From Collinsella sp. (GTDB lineage Bacteria > Actinomycetota > Coriobacteriia > Coriobacteriales > Coriobacteriaceae): a stretch of 13,488 nt of DNA. The stretch lies in assembly GCA_019419485.1 (NCBI GenBank), contig DXZV01000035.1, positions 1 through 13,488 on the forward strand, written 5' to 3'. The notes below the pieces were generated by a model that saw nothing but the letters and a program-made list of their open reading frames with translations, did no database searches and was not told the DNA's origin. Within the stretch, counting starts at the first letter, position 1. Each line of letters begins with the position of its first letter. The translations under genes and the position numbers were made by a program. This document shows, in pieces, positions 6,290 through 12,476 of this stretch.

Positions 6290-7381
6290 GTGAATGCTTC
6301 TGTCGCCAAGAAGGCCAGCCAGGCGGTGCGCCTGCTCATGATGGTGCTCACGGCAGTTCTCATCTTCTTCTTCATCAATGTCATGCTGCTCGTCTCCGAT
6401 ATCCAGGGCACGGCGCGCGTGGTCAACTACGCCGGTCTGGTGCGCGGTACCACGCAGCGAATCGTTAAGCTCGAGGATGCGGGCCAGCCTCAAGATGACC
6501 TGCTCAAAGCCGTGGATTCATACATCAACGGTTTGCGTTACGGAAGTGACGACCTCAACCTCGTCCGTCTCGACGACGATGAGTATCAGGCAAAGATGAC
6601 CGAGCTTGCAAACTATTTTGATGAGCTTTGCGCCGAGATCGTCCGCGTGCGCGAAGTCGGCTACGAGAACACTGACATTATCGCCATGAGCGAGGAGTTC
6701 TTTGGCATTTGCGACGATGCTACGCGACTCGCAGAGGACTACTCTCAGGAGAAGGCGTCGGCGCTCAACTATCTCGAGGGCCTGGTGATCATCGACATCA
6801 TGGGCTTGGTGACGACCTTTGCGGTCGAGCTTGTTCGCGCGGTGCGAACTGCCGCGCTCAATCGCGAACTGCAGAGCAAAGTCTATCTCGACGAAGCCAC
6901 GGGACTGCCCAACAAGAACAAGTGCGAGGAGATCTTGGGGCAGGAGCAGCCCGTTTCCGCTGAAGCGCCCGTTGCGCTGTGCGTCTTCGATCTTAACAAT
7001 CTGCATACGGTCAATAACACCTTTGGCCACGAGAAGGGTGACGAATACATCCGTTCTTTTGCCCGGCAGCTGGGGCGCGTGGCGTCCGAGACTTGCTTTG
7101 TGGGCCGCGACGGCGGCGATGAGTTTATCGCGGTGCTGTGGGATGCCGATCGGGCTGCCGTGGAGTCCTGTCTCGCTCAGGTTCGTGCGAACGTGAACGA
7201 GTATTCCGGGGCCCACCCCGACATGCCTATCAGCTATGCGGTGGGCTACGCGCTTTCCAGTGATTTTGACGAGCCGCCTACCATGCGTGAACTCTTTTCC
7301 CAGGCCGACAAAAACATGTACATCGACAAGAACCGCGTAAAGACAGCCGAGGCAGCCGGGCCGCAACGCGAGGAACGGTAA
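6290..7381 (+). CDS. Membrane diguanylate cyclase (GGDEF) with PilJ/NarX-like sensor segment
   Basis: This 363-residue protein makes cyclic di-GMP from two GTP. A membrane helix (about 14-36) precedes an external helical segment (37-160) that begins VVNYAGLVRGTTQRIVKLE, like the conserved first helix of PilJ/NarX-type sensors (NxAGxxRMLSQR). A second membrane helix lies at about 162-184, and the GGDEF domain (about 200-350) contains GLPNKN, FDLNNLHTVNNTFGHEKGD (metal-binding Asp234) and an intact GGDEF at 275-279. The inhibitory RxxD site expected five residues before GGDEF is absent (SETC there), so feedback by product is not expected. The start is GTG 6290 with a strong GGAGGAG seven bases upstream. 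It lies 142 bases after the sortase and may respond to an external signal near the pilus genes, but a regulatory link to them is conjecture. Confidence 0.9.
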   Translation: MNASVAKKASQAVRLLMMVLTAVLIFFFINVMLLVSDIQGTARVVNYAGLVRGTTQRIVKLEDAGQPQDDLLKAVDSYINGLRYGSDDLNLVRLDDDEYQAKMTELANYFDELCAEIVRVREVGYENTDIIAMSEEFFGICDDATRLAEDYSQEKASALNYLEGLVIIDIMGLVTTFAVELVRAVRTAALNRELQSKVYLDEATGLPNKNKCEEILGQEQPVSAEAPVALCVFDLNNLHTVNNTFGHEKGDEYIRSFARQLGRVASETCFVGRDGGDEFIAVLWDADRAAVESCLAQVRANVNEYSGAHPDMPISYAVGYALSSDFDEPPTMRELFSQADKNMYIDKNRVKTAEAAGPQREER

Positions 7382-7402
7382 GCCCGTAATAGAAGGTATA
7401 GA

Positions 7403-7437
7403 AAAGCCTCCGCGGCTCGTGTGGCTGCGGAGGCTTT
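7403..7437. terminator. Strong bidirectional rho-independent terminator
   Basis: AAAGCCTCCGC (7403-7413) and GCGGAGGCTTT (7427-7437) form a perfect 11-bp stem with a 13-base loop, followed on the + strand by TTTATT and on the - strand by TTTTC. It lies 22 bases after the diguanylate cyclase stop, and on the other side about 120 bases beyond the end of the convergent ABC operon, so it can end both transcripts. Nothing gene-like is seen in 7438-7559. Confidence 0.9.
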
Positions 7438-7559
7438 ATTCGTTGCGGCGCATCGTGTTTGGGTCGTTGAGATGAGTCGATTTACCGCGAAAGAGGAGGG
7501 CATTGATTAGGGTCGTGCCCGACGAATGAGCGGCAAATCGGCCATCTCGGCGAGCCGAA

Positions 7560-9479
7560 CTACTCCAGCTCAAACGCTCCGGTATAGAGCTGATAGTAGT
7601 ATCCGCGCTTGGCGATCAGCTCGTCGTGGTTACCGCGCTCGATAATGCGGCCGTGGTCCAGACAGATGATCGCGTCGGAGTTGCGCACGGTGGACAGGCG
7701 GTGTGCGATGACAAACGTCGTGCGGCCCTCCATGAGCTTGTCCATACCCGCTTGCACGATAGCCTCGGTGCGGGTGTCGATGCTCGATGTGGCCTCGTCC
7801 AGAATCATTGCCGGCGGATCGGCGACGGCGGCGCGTGCGATCGAAATCAGCTGGCGCTGGCCCTGCGACAGCTGCGCGCCGTTGCCGGTGAGCATCGTGT
7901 CGTAGCCGTCGGGCAGGCGGGTGATAAAGTCGTCCGCGCCCGCGAGCTTTGCCGCCGCGATGCACTCCTCGTCGGTCGCATCCAGGTTGCCGTAGCGGAT
8001 GTTATCCATCACGGTGCCGGTGAACAGGTTCACGTCCTGCAGCACGACGCCCAGCGAGCGGCGCAGATCGGCCTTGCGGATCTTGTTGACGTTGATGCCG
8101 TCGTAGCGAATCTTGCCGTCGGCGATGTCATAGAAGCGGTTGATGAGGTTGGTGATGGTCGTCTTACCGGCACCGGTGGCGCCGACAAACGCGACCTTCT
8201 GGCCCGGCTTGGCAAACACGGACACGCCGTGCAGCACCTCGTGGTCGGGCGTGTAGCCAAAGTCGACGTTGTCCATGACCAGGTCGCCGCGCAGCGGCAC
8301 GTACTCAATCTCGCCGGTTGCGCGGTGCGGATGTTTCCACGCCCACATGCCGGTGTGGTGGTCGGCCTCCTCGAGCTGCCAGGTATCGGGGTTCACCTGA
8401 GCGTTGACGAGCGTCACATAGCCTTCGTCGGCTTCGGGCTCCTCGTCGATGAGCTCAAAGATACGGTCGGCGCCGGCGAGGCCCATGACCACGGCGTTGA
8501 TCTGCTGCGAGATCTGGCCGATCTGTCCGCAGAACTGCTTGGTCATGTTGAGGAACGGCACCACGACGGCGATGGACAACGCCATGCCCGAGATGCTCAG
8601 GTTAGGCACGCCCAGCGCCAGGAAAATGCCGCCGGCCAGTGCGACCAGCACATAGAGCAGGTTGCCCAGGTTCATAAGGATGGGCATGAGGATGTTGGCG
8701 TACATGTTGGCCTTCTGGGAAACCTCGAAGAGCTTTTCGTTGCGCTCGTCAAAATCGGCCTCGGCGGCAGACTCGTGGCAGAATGCCTTGACGACCTTCT
8801 GGCCGTTCATGACTTCCTCGATATGGCCCTCGACCACGCCGAGCTCGGTCTGCTGCGCAATAAAGAAACGCGCGGAGTTGGAGCCGAGCAGCTTGGTCAT
8901 AAAGGTCATAAAGGCGACGCCGGCCACAATGACCAGGCACATCCACACGCTGTAGTACAGCATGATAAAGAACACCGTAACGATGACGATGGTCGTCATG
9001 AGCAGGTTGGGCAGCGACTGACTGATCATCTGGCGCAGCGTGTCGATGTCGTTGGTGTAGTGGCTCATGATGTCGCCGCGCTGGTGCGTGTCGAAGTAGC
9101 GAATTGGCAGGTCCTGCATGCGGTTGAACATCTTCTCGCGCAGCTTCTCGAGCGAGCCCTGCGTGACGATGGCCATGGCGCGGTTCCAGAACAGCGAGGA
9201 CAGGATGCCGACGCCGTAGATGCAGGCGAGGGTGGTCACGAGCTGTGCGATCTTGGGCTGTGCGGCTTCCCAATCGCCCGACTGCCACGATTCGCTAATA
9301 ATCTGCAGAGCGCTCTGAAGGAAGGTCGCGCCGATGGAGTTGATGATGGCGCAGAGTACCACGCCGACGACGACGAGGGGCAAAAGCACGGGGTAGAAGC
9401 CAAAGAGCGTCTTGATGAGGCGCGACATGGTGCCACCCTTGCGGTTGAGCGCGCGCTCAGCGGTCGTTGCCTTACTCAT
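7560..9479 (-). CDS. ABC exporter half-transporter, consensus-site subunit (LmrD/BmrD-like)
   Basis: The product has 639 residues: an N-terminal six-helix exporter domain (about 20-340), an unusually long linker (about 350-400, with DTWQLEEADHHTGMWAWKHP) and an ATPase domain. Walker A is GATGAGKTT (433-441), the Q-loop Gln481, the signature LSQGQ (537-541), Walker B ends ILDE with catalytic Glu562, and the switch His is H593. It therefore supplies the catalytically complete Walker motifs. Its LSQGQ signature would face the degenerate site of its partner, as in known heterodimers. ATG 9479 overlaps the preceding ABC gene in ATGAGTAA with GGAGG upstream, so the subunits are probably made in step. 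The substrate is unknown; drugs, lipids or peptides are typical of the family. Confidence 0.93.
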   Translation of the reverse strand: MSKATTAERALNRKGGTMSRLIKTLFGFYPVLLPLVVVGVVLCAIINSIGATFLQSALQIISESWQSGDWEAAQPKIAQLVTTLACIYGVGILSSLFWNRAMAIVTQGSLEKLREKMFNRMQDLPIRYFDTHQRGDIMSHYTNDIDTLRQMISQSLPNLLMTTIVIVTVFFIMLYYSVWMCLVIVAGVAFMTFMTKLLGSNSARFFIAQQTELGVVEGHIEEVMNGQKVVKAFCHESAAEADFDERNEKLFEVSQKANMYANILMPILMNLGNLLYVLVALAGGIFLALGVPNLSISGMALSIAVVVPFLNMTKQFCGQIGQISQQINAVVMGLAGADRIFELIDEEPEADEGYVTLVNAQVNPDTWQLEEADHHTGMWAWKHPHRATGEIEYVPLRGDLVMDNVDFGYTPDHEVLHGVSVFAKPGQKVAFVGATGAGKTTITNLINRFYDIADGKIRYDGINVNKIRKADLRRSLGVVLQDVNLFTGTVMDNIRYGNLDATDEECIAAAKLAGADDFITRLPDGYDTMLTGNGAQLSQGQRQLISIARAAVADPPAMILDEATSSIDTRTEAIVQAGMDKLMEGRTTFVIAHRLSTVRNSDAIICLDHGRIIERGNHDELIAKRGYYYQLYTGAFELE

Positions 9480-11286
9480 GTGCCTCGCCTCCTTCCTGGG
9501 TCTGAGCTTGCGTTACGGATGCCTCGGTGTCGGCCTCGACGGCCCCTTCGCCCTCGGCAGACATCTTGTTTTGCGAGGTAAAAGTCTCGCGGTAGATCTC
9601 GCTCGTCTTAAGCAGCTCGTCGTGGTTACCGATCTGCGCGATGCGGCCGCCCTCCATGACGATGATGCGGTCTGCGTCCTGCACGGAGCTGATGCGCTGG
9701 GCGATGATGAGCTTGGTCGTGTTGGGCAGATAGCTTGCCAACCCTGCGCGAATCTTGGCGTCGGTCTTGGTGTCGACGGCGCTGGTGGAGTCGTCCAGGA
9801 TCAAGATCTTGGGGCGACGCAGCAGGGCGCGCGCAATGCACAGGCGCTGCTTCTGACCGCCGGAAACATTGGAGCCGCCCTGTTCGATCCAGGTGTCATA
9901 GCCCTTGGGGAAGCCATCGACAAACTCATCGGCGCAGGCCAGATGTGCCGCCTCGCGGACTTTCTCGTCGGTGGCGTTCGGGTCGCCCCAGCGCAGGTTT
10001 TCGGCAATGGTGCCGCTAAACAGTACGTTTTTCTGCAGCACCATGGCCACCTGGTGGCGCAGGGCGTCCAAGTCGTAGTCGCGCACGTCCATGCCGCCCA
10101 CGCGCACGGTGCCCTCGGTGGCGTCGTACAGGCGGGCGATGAGGTTAACGAGCGTGGACTTGGCCGAGCCGGTACCGCCGATGATGCCGATGGTTTCGCC
10201 GCTCTTAATGTGCAGGTCGATATCGTCGAGCGCCTGGCGCTTCGCATGCTTGGAATACTTAAAGCTCACGTGGTCAAAGTCGATGGAACCGTCGGCAACC
10301 TCGAGCACGGGCTCGGCGGGATCGGCGATCGTGGGCTCGGCGGCCAGCACCTCGGCAATGCGGTGTGCCGATTCGTCGGCCATGGTCACCATGACAAAGA
10401 TCATCGACAGCTGCATCAGGCTCATGAGAATCTGGAAACCATAGGTAAAGGTCGAGGAGAGCTGGCCCACGTCGAACAGCGTGCCCTGGCTCGTGATGAT
10501 GAGCTTGGAGCCCAGGTAGATGATGACGACAAACGCGCCGTTGACGCAGATGTTCATCATGGGGTTGTTAAAGGCGAGCAGCTTCTCGGCGCGGGTGAAG
10601 TCCATCTGGACGTCGCGCGCGGCGGTCGCGAACTTCTCCTTCTCAAAGTCTTCGCGCACATAGCTCTTGACCACGCGCATGCCGGTGACGTTTTCCTCGA
10701 CGGACTCGTTAAGGGCATCATACTTGTGGAACACGCGCGAGAAGATGGGGCGCACCTTAAAGATGATAAAGAACAGTCCAAAGCCCAGCAGCGGAATGAT
10801 GACCAGGTAGACCATGGCGACGCTGCCGCCCATGATAAACGCCATGGTAAAGGCGAAGATCAATACCAGCGGCGCGCGCACGGCGATACGGATGATCATC
10901 ATAAAGGCCTGCTGCACGTTGTTGATATCGGTGGTCAGGCGCGTGACGAGCGAGGAGCTCGAGAACTCATCGATGTTGGCAAAGCTGAACGTCTGGATTT
11001 TGTAGAACAGGTCGTGACGCAGGTTCTTGGCGAAGCCGCAGCTCGCATGGCTGCAGGTGACGCCTGCCGCGGCGCCAAAAGCAAGCGATGTCAGCGCGAT
11101 GAGCACCAAAAGGCCCGCGGTGGGAAGCATCTCGGCTACGGTGGCGCCGTCTTTGATGGCGTCGATCAGGTTGGCGGTGATAAATGGAATCAGCATCTCG
11201 CAGAGCACCTCGCCAAGCACGAGCAACGGCGTGGCAACGGTGACTTTCATATAGTCGCGGATGCTGCCCATGAGGGTTTTAATCAT
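9472..11286 (-). CDS. ABC exporter half-transporter, degenerate-site subunit (LmrC/BmrC-like)
   Basis: The product has 604 residues: an exporter membrane domain (about 10-310), then an ATPase domain with Walker A GGTGSAKST (370-378), Q-loop Gln418 and signature VSGGQ (474-478). Walker B is ILILDD, where Asp499 replaces the catalytic Glu, and IAQR has Gln530 in place of the switch His. These two changes together mark the degenerate subunit of heterodimeric exporters such as TM287/288 and BmrCD. The acidic, Gln-rich tail (about 570-604) looks disordered. The gene overlaps marR upstream in ATGATTAA with GGGAGGAAC as RBS, and its own stop overlaps the start of the partner subunit. The pair should form one efflux complex controlled by the MarR protein. 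Confidence 0.93.
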   Translation of the reverse strand: MIKTLMGSIRDYMKVTVATPLLVLGEVLCEMLIPFITANLIDAIKDGATVAEMLPTAGLLVLIALTSLAFGAAAGVTCSHASCGFAKNLRHDLFYKIQTFSFANIDEFSSSSLVTRLTTDINNVQQAFMMIIRIAVRAPLVLIFAFTMAFIMGGSVAMVYLVIIPLLGFGLFFIIFKVRPIFSRVFHKYDALNESVEENVTGMRVVKSYVREDFEKEKFATAARDVQMDFTRAEKLLAFNNPMMNICVNGAFVVIIYLGSKLIITSQGTLFDVGQLSSTFTYGFQILMSLMQLSMIFVMVTMADESAHRIAEVLAAEPTIADPAEPVLEVADGSIDFDHVSFKYSKHAKRQALDDIDLHIKSGETIGIIGGTGSAKSTLVNLIARLYDATEGTVRVGGMDVRDYDLDALRHQVAMVLQKNVLFSGTIAENLRWGDPNATDEKVREAAHLACADEFVDGFPKGYDTWIEQGGSNVSGGQKQRLCIARALLRRPKILILDDSTSAVDTKTDAKIRAGLASYLPNTTKLIIAQRISSVQDADRIIVMEGGRIAQIGNHDELLKTSEIYRETFTSQNKMSAEGEGAVEADTEASVTQAQTQEGGEAHE

Positions 11287-11785
11287 CCAGTTCCTCCCAG
11301 GTTACACGGATTTTCTCGAGCATTTCGGCGAGCTGCTCGCGCTCGTCGTGGGTGAGGGCACTAAAGGCTTGCTCTCTAAAGCGAATGCGGGCCGCCTGGT
11401 CGATGCGGGCGTTTTCCCGGCCGGTTTCGGTCAGGCGAATGGTGAGCTGCCGTCGATCCTTGGGGTTACGGCTGCGCTCGATGAGGCCGTTGAGCTCGAG
11501 CTTGGACAGGATCTCGGAAAGCGATCCCGGCTTGAGGTCGAAGTGCATGCCGAGCTCCTGCTGCGACATCTCGCCGCCGGGTTGCTTGGCCAGCAGGCAG
11601 ATGATGGGCGCCTTGCCGGACACGCCTCCGCCATGAAAATGCATGTAATGGCCGCAAAAGCCCAGGCCATTGAGGATGCGCTTGGCAAGCTTGTCTTCTG
11701 AGCTAACCGCTTCGGGTACATCCGCCGGCTGTGACGGGTCGCCGCCGGGCTCATGCGAACAAAGGTTAAGAGGTTCATCGCACAT
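11279..11785 (-). CDS. MarR-family transcriptional regulator of the ABC exporter operon
   Basis: The product has 168 residues with a winged helix at about 57-122: MSQQELGMHFDLKPGSLSEI holds the helix-turn-helix, and RNPKDRRQLTIRLTETG is the wing with the family's basic DRR. The N-terminal 55 residues contain a Cys/His-rich stretch, GFCGHYMHFHGGG (Cys44, His46, His49, His51), which could bind metal or sense a ligand or oxidant; this is inference. The start ATG 11785 has GAAAGGAGC about 11 bases upstream. It is the first gene of the exporter operon. The inverted repeat between its promoter and its RBS fits the common arrangement of a MarR repressor that controls itself and an efflux pump. Confidence 0.9.
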   Translation of the reverse strand: MCDEPLNLCSHEPGGDPSQPADVPEAVSSEDKLAKRILNGLGFCGHYMHFHGGGVSGKAPIICLLAKQPGGEMSQQELGMHFDLKPGSLSEILSKLELNGLIERSRNPKDRRQLTIRLTETGRENARIDQAARIRFREQAFSALTHDEREQLAEMLEKIRVTWEELDD

Positions 11786-11806
11786 GAATTAGTGCCGCTC
11801 CTTTCT

Positions 11807-11842
11807 TTAGTTAGGTAGAGGAATTGTTTTGTGCCTAACCAA
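11807..11842 (-). promoter_or_regulatory. Candidate MarR operator (inverted repeat)
   Basis: TTAGTTAGG (11807-11815) and CCTAACCAA (11834-11842) are inverted copies matching at eight of nine positions, 18 bases apart. The right arm overlaps the -10 element, and the left arm lies just before the marR RBS. Binding here would block polymerase. Each GTTAGG arm could also be half of a separate weaker palindrome. MarR is the expected ligand, from position. Confidence 0.6.
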
Positions 11843-11869
11843 TCTAGGGGCACGGTAAATAAATGTCAA
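11841..11869 (-). promoter_or_regulatory. Promoter of the marR-ABC exporter operon
   Basis: On the - strand a perfect -35 TTGACA (11864-11869) is followed after 17 bases by TAGATT (11841-11846), four of six matches to TATAAT. A transcript start near 11834 leaves an untranslated leader of about 50 bases before ATG 11785. The -10 overlaps one arm of the inverted repeat. Confidence 0.75.
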
Positions 11870-11884
11870 GGTACCAAACTTATA

Positions 11885-11912
11885 GTTACGGCGTTTTGCC
11901 AAACGCCGTAAC
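11885..11912. repeat. Perfect 12-bp hairpin with 4-base loop
   Basis: GTTACGGCGTTT (11885-11896) and AAACGCCGTAAC (11901-11912) are exact inverted copies around TGCC. It sits 16 bases upstream of the marR -35. There is no long T-run on either side, so a terminator role is not obvious. It may be a stand-alone repeat, an insulator or a protein site. Confidence 0.75.
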
Positions 11913-11925
11913 CGCTCGACGCTGC

Positions 11926-12023
11926 AAACGCTCCTAAGCGGCAATCTGGCGTTCAATCATCGGGCATGGCCACAAGGCCTATGCCCTCTTCTTTCACGCC
12001 ACCTTGCTCGCTTAGGAGCGTTT
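11926..12023. repeat. 98-base nested inverted-repeat element
   Basis: The outer arms AAACGCTCCTAAGCG (11926-11940) and CGCTTAGGAGCGTTT (12009-12023) are perfect inverted copies. Inside, TGGCGT pairs with ACGCCA, and a central hairpin joins GGGCATGGCC and GGCCTATGCCC with one bulged T. All three stems are collinear, so the element can fold as one long interrupted hairpin in DNA or RNA. TTTTC follows on the + strand. It may be a structured RNA or a palindromic repeat unit; which one cannot be told here. Confidence 0.75.
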
Positions 12024-12029
12024 TCGCTG

Positions 12030-12092
12030 TCCGTCCTCAACATGTGATTCCGCCACGGTCCGCTTCGGTGCATGTGATCCCTTGGGGACGGA
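12030..12092. repeat. 63-base inverted repeat enclosing a direct repeat
   Basis: TCCGTCCTCAA (12030-12040) and TTGGGGACGGA (12082-12092) are inverted copies with one G-U position. Just inside the arms, CATGTGATTC (12041-12050) and CATGTGATCC (12071-12080) are direct copies 30 bases apart. The purine-rich GGGGACGGAGGAAAAGGG at the right arm looks like the kind of intergenic repeat sequence I associate with Coriobacteria, but I cannot confirm that without a genome search. Confidence 0.6.
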
Positions 12093-12144
12093 GGAAAAGG
12101 GATTACTTTGGGCTGCGATGACGCCTTTCGAAGCGGCCTCGCCA

Positions 12145-12296
12145 AAAACTATGCCTAATTACTACGATGAATCCGGCATCCCCGACCACAACAGCTGTTT
12201 CTGAAAAAGCGCAAGCTATCTACCTGCGGTTTTGTCGGAGCGAAATTTGTTGTGGTTGGAGGTGGGCGGTTAAACGTAGTAAATAGGCATAGTTTT
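12145..12296. repeat. 152-base self-complementary element (MITE-like or structured RNA)
   Basis: The two ends (12145-12166 and 12275-12296) are 22-base inverted repeats matching at 21 positions, with core ACTATGCCTA/TAGGCATAGT. Further in, CCGACCACAACA (12182-12193) pairs with TGTTGTGGTTGG (12248-12259). Near the centre, AAAAGCGCA (12205-12213) pairs with TGCGGTTTT (12225-12233) apart from one G-G mismatch, around an 11-base loop. The stems are collinear, so the whole unit folds as one long imperfect hairpin. It has no coding content. I see no clear target-site duplication at its edges. Confidence 0.8.
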
Positions 12297-12323
12297 GAAA
12301 TGGCACTATATGAGTAGTATCAA
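12295..12323 (+). promoter_or_regulatory. Possible promoter of the kinase operon
   Basis: TTGAAA (12295-12300, five of six matches) and TATCAA (12318-12323, four of six) are 17 bases apart on the + strand. The -35 begins in the last bases of the 152-base palindrome. A start near 12330 would give a leader of about 145 bases before the kinase. Tentative, since no other + strand promoter in the gap is better. Confidence 0.35.
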
Positions 12324-12476
12324 CTAGGCCGTTATGGAGCAAACAGTCCCCATTTCCGAAACCTATCCGCAACAATGCGCTCTTCGCGACCCTAGCGACC
12401 GCTCACGATGCCTCCTGCGCTACACTTAGTCGCACTGTGGTGCTGCCGCGCCGCACCCGAAACAAGGGAGACCCTC

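Larger units (their letters stand above)
11786..12476. other. Gene-free region rich in inverted repeats
   Basis: This 691-base stretch between the divergent marR and kinase genes holds no convincing gene. The one longish frame (11957-12145, - strand) runs through inverted repeats and has no RBS or recognisable sequence. Besides the marR promoter and operator it contains four successive palindromic structures (11885-11912, 11926-12023, 12030-12092, 12145-12296) and a possible + strand promoter (12295-12323). From 12324 to 12460 nothing stands out except a TACACT at 12421-12426 without a partner -35. Confidence 0.7.

Noticed and set aside
6518..7366. 282-codon - strand frame inside the diguanylate cyclase gene
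   Set aside because: Antisense to a clear GGDEF domain and without features of its own.
7626..9581. 651-codon open frame on the + strand antisense to an ABC exporter gene
   Set aside because: It mirrors the codon pattern of a GC-rich gene with unmistakable ABC motifs on the - strand. The translation is rich in Asp, His, Val and Gly with no domain and no RBS.
9412..11355. 647-codon open frame on the + strand antisense to the second ABC exporter gene
   Set aside because: Same reason: low-complexity His/Gly/Asp-rich translation, and it overlaps the other antisense frame as well as real genes.
11957..12145. 62-codon - strand frame in the gene-free region
   Set aside because: It runs through several inverted repeats and has Arg/Pro-rich random-looking sequence with no RBS.
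11786..12476. CRISPR array or riboswitch in the long intergenic region
   Set aside because: The repeats are inverted pairs of different sequence rather than regularly spaced identical direct repeats. No known riboswitch core could be recognised before the kinase.
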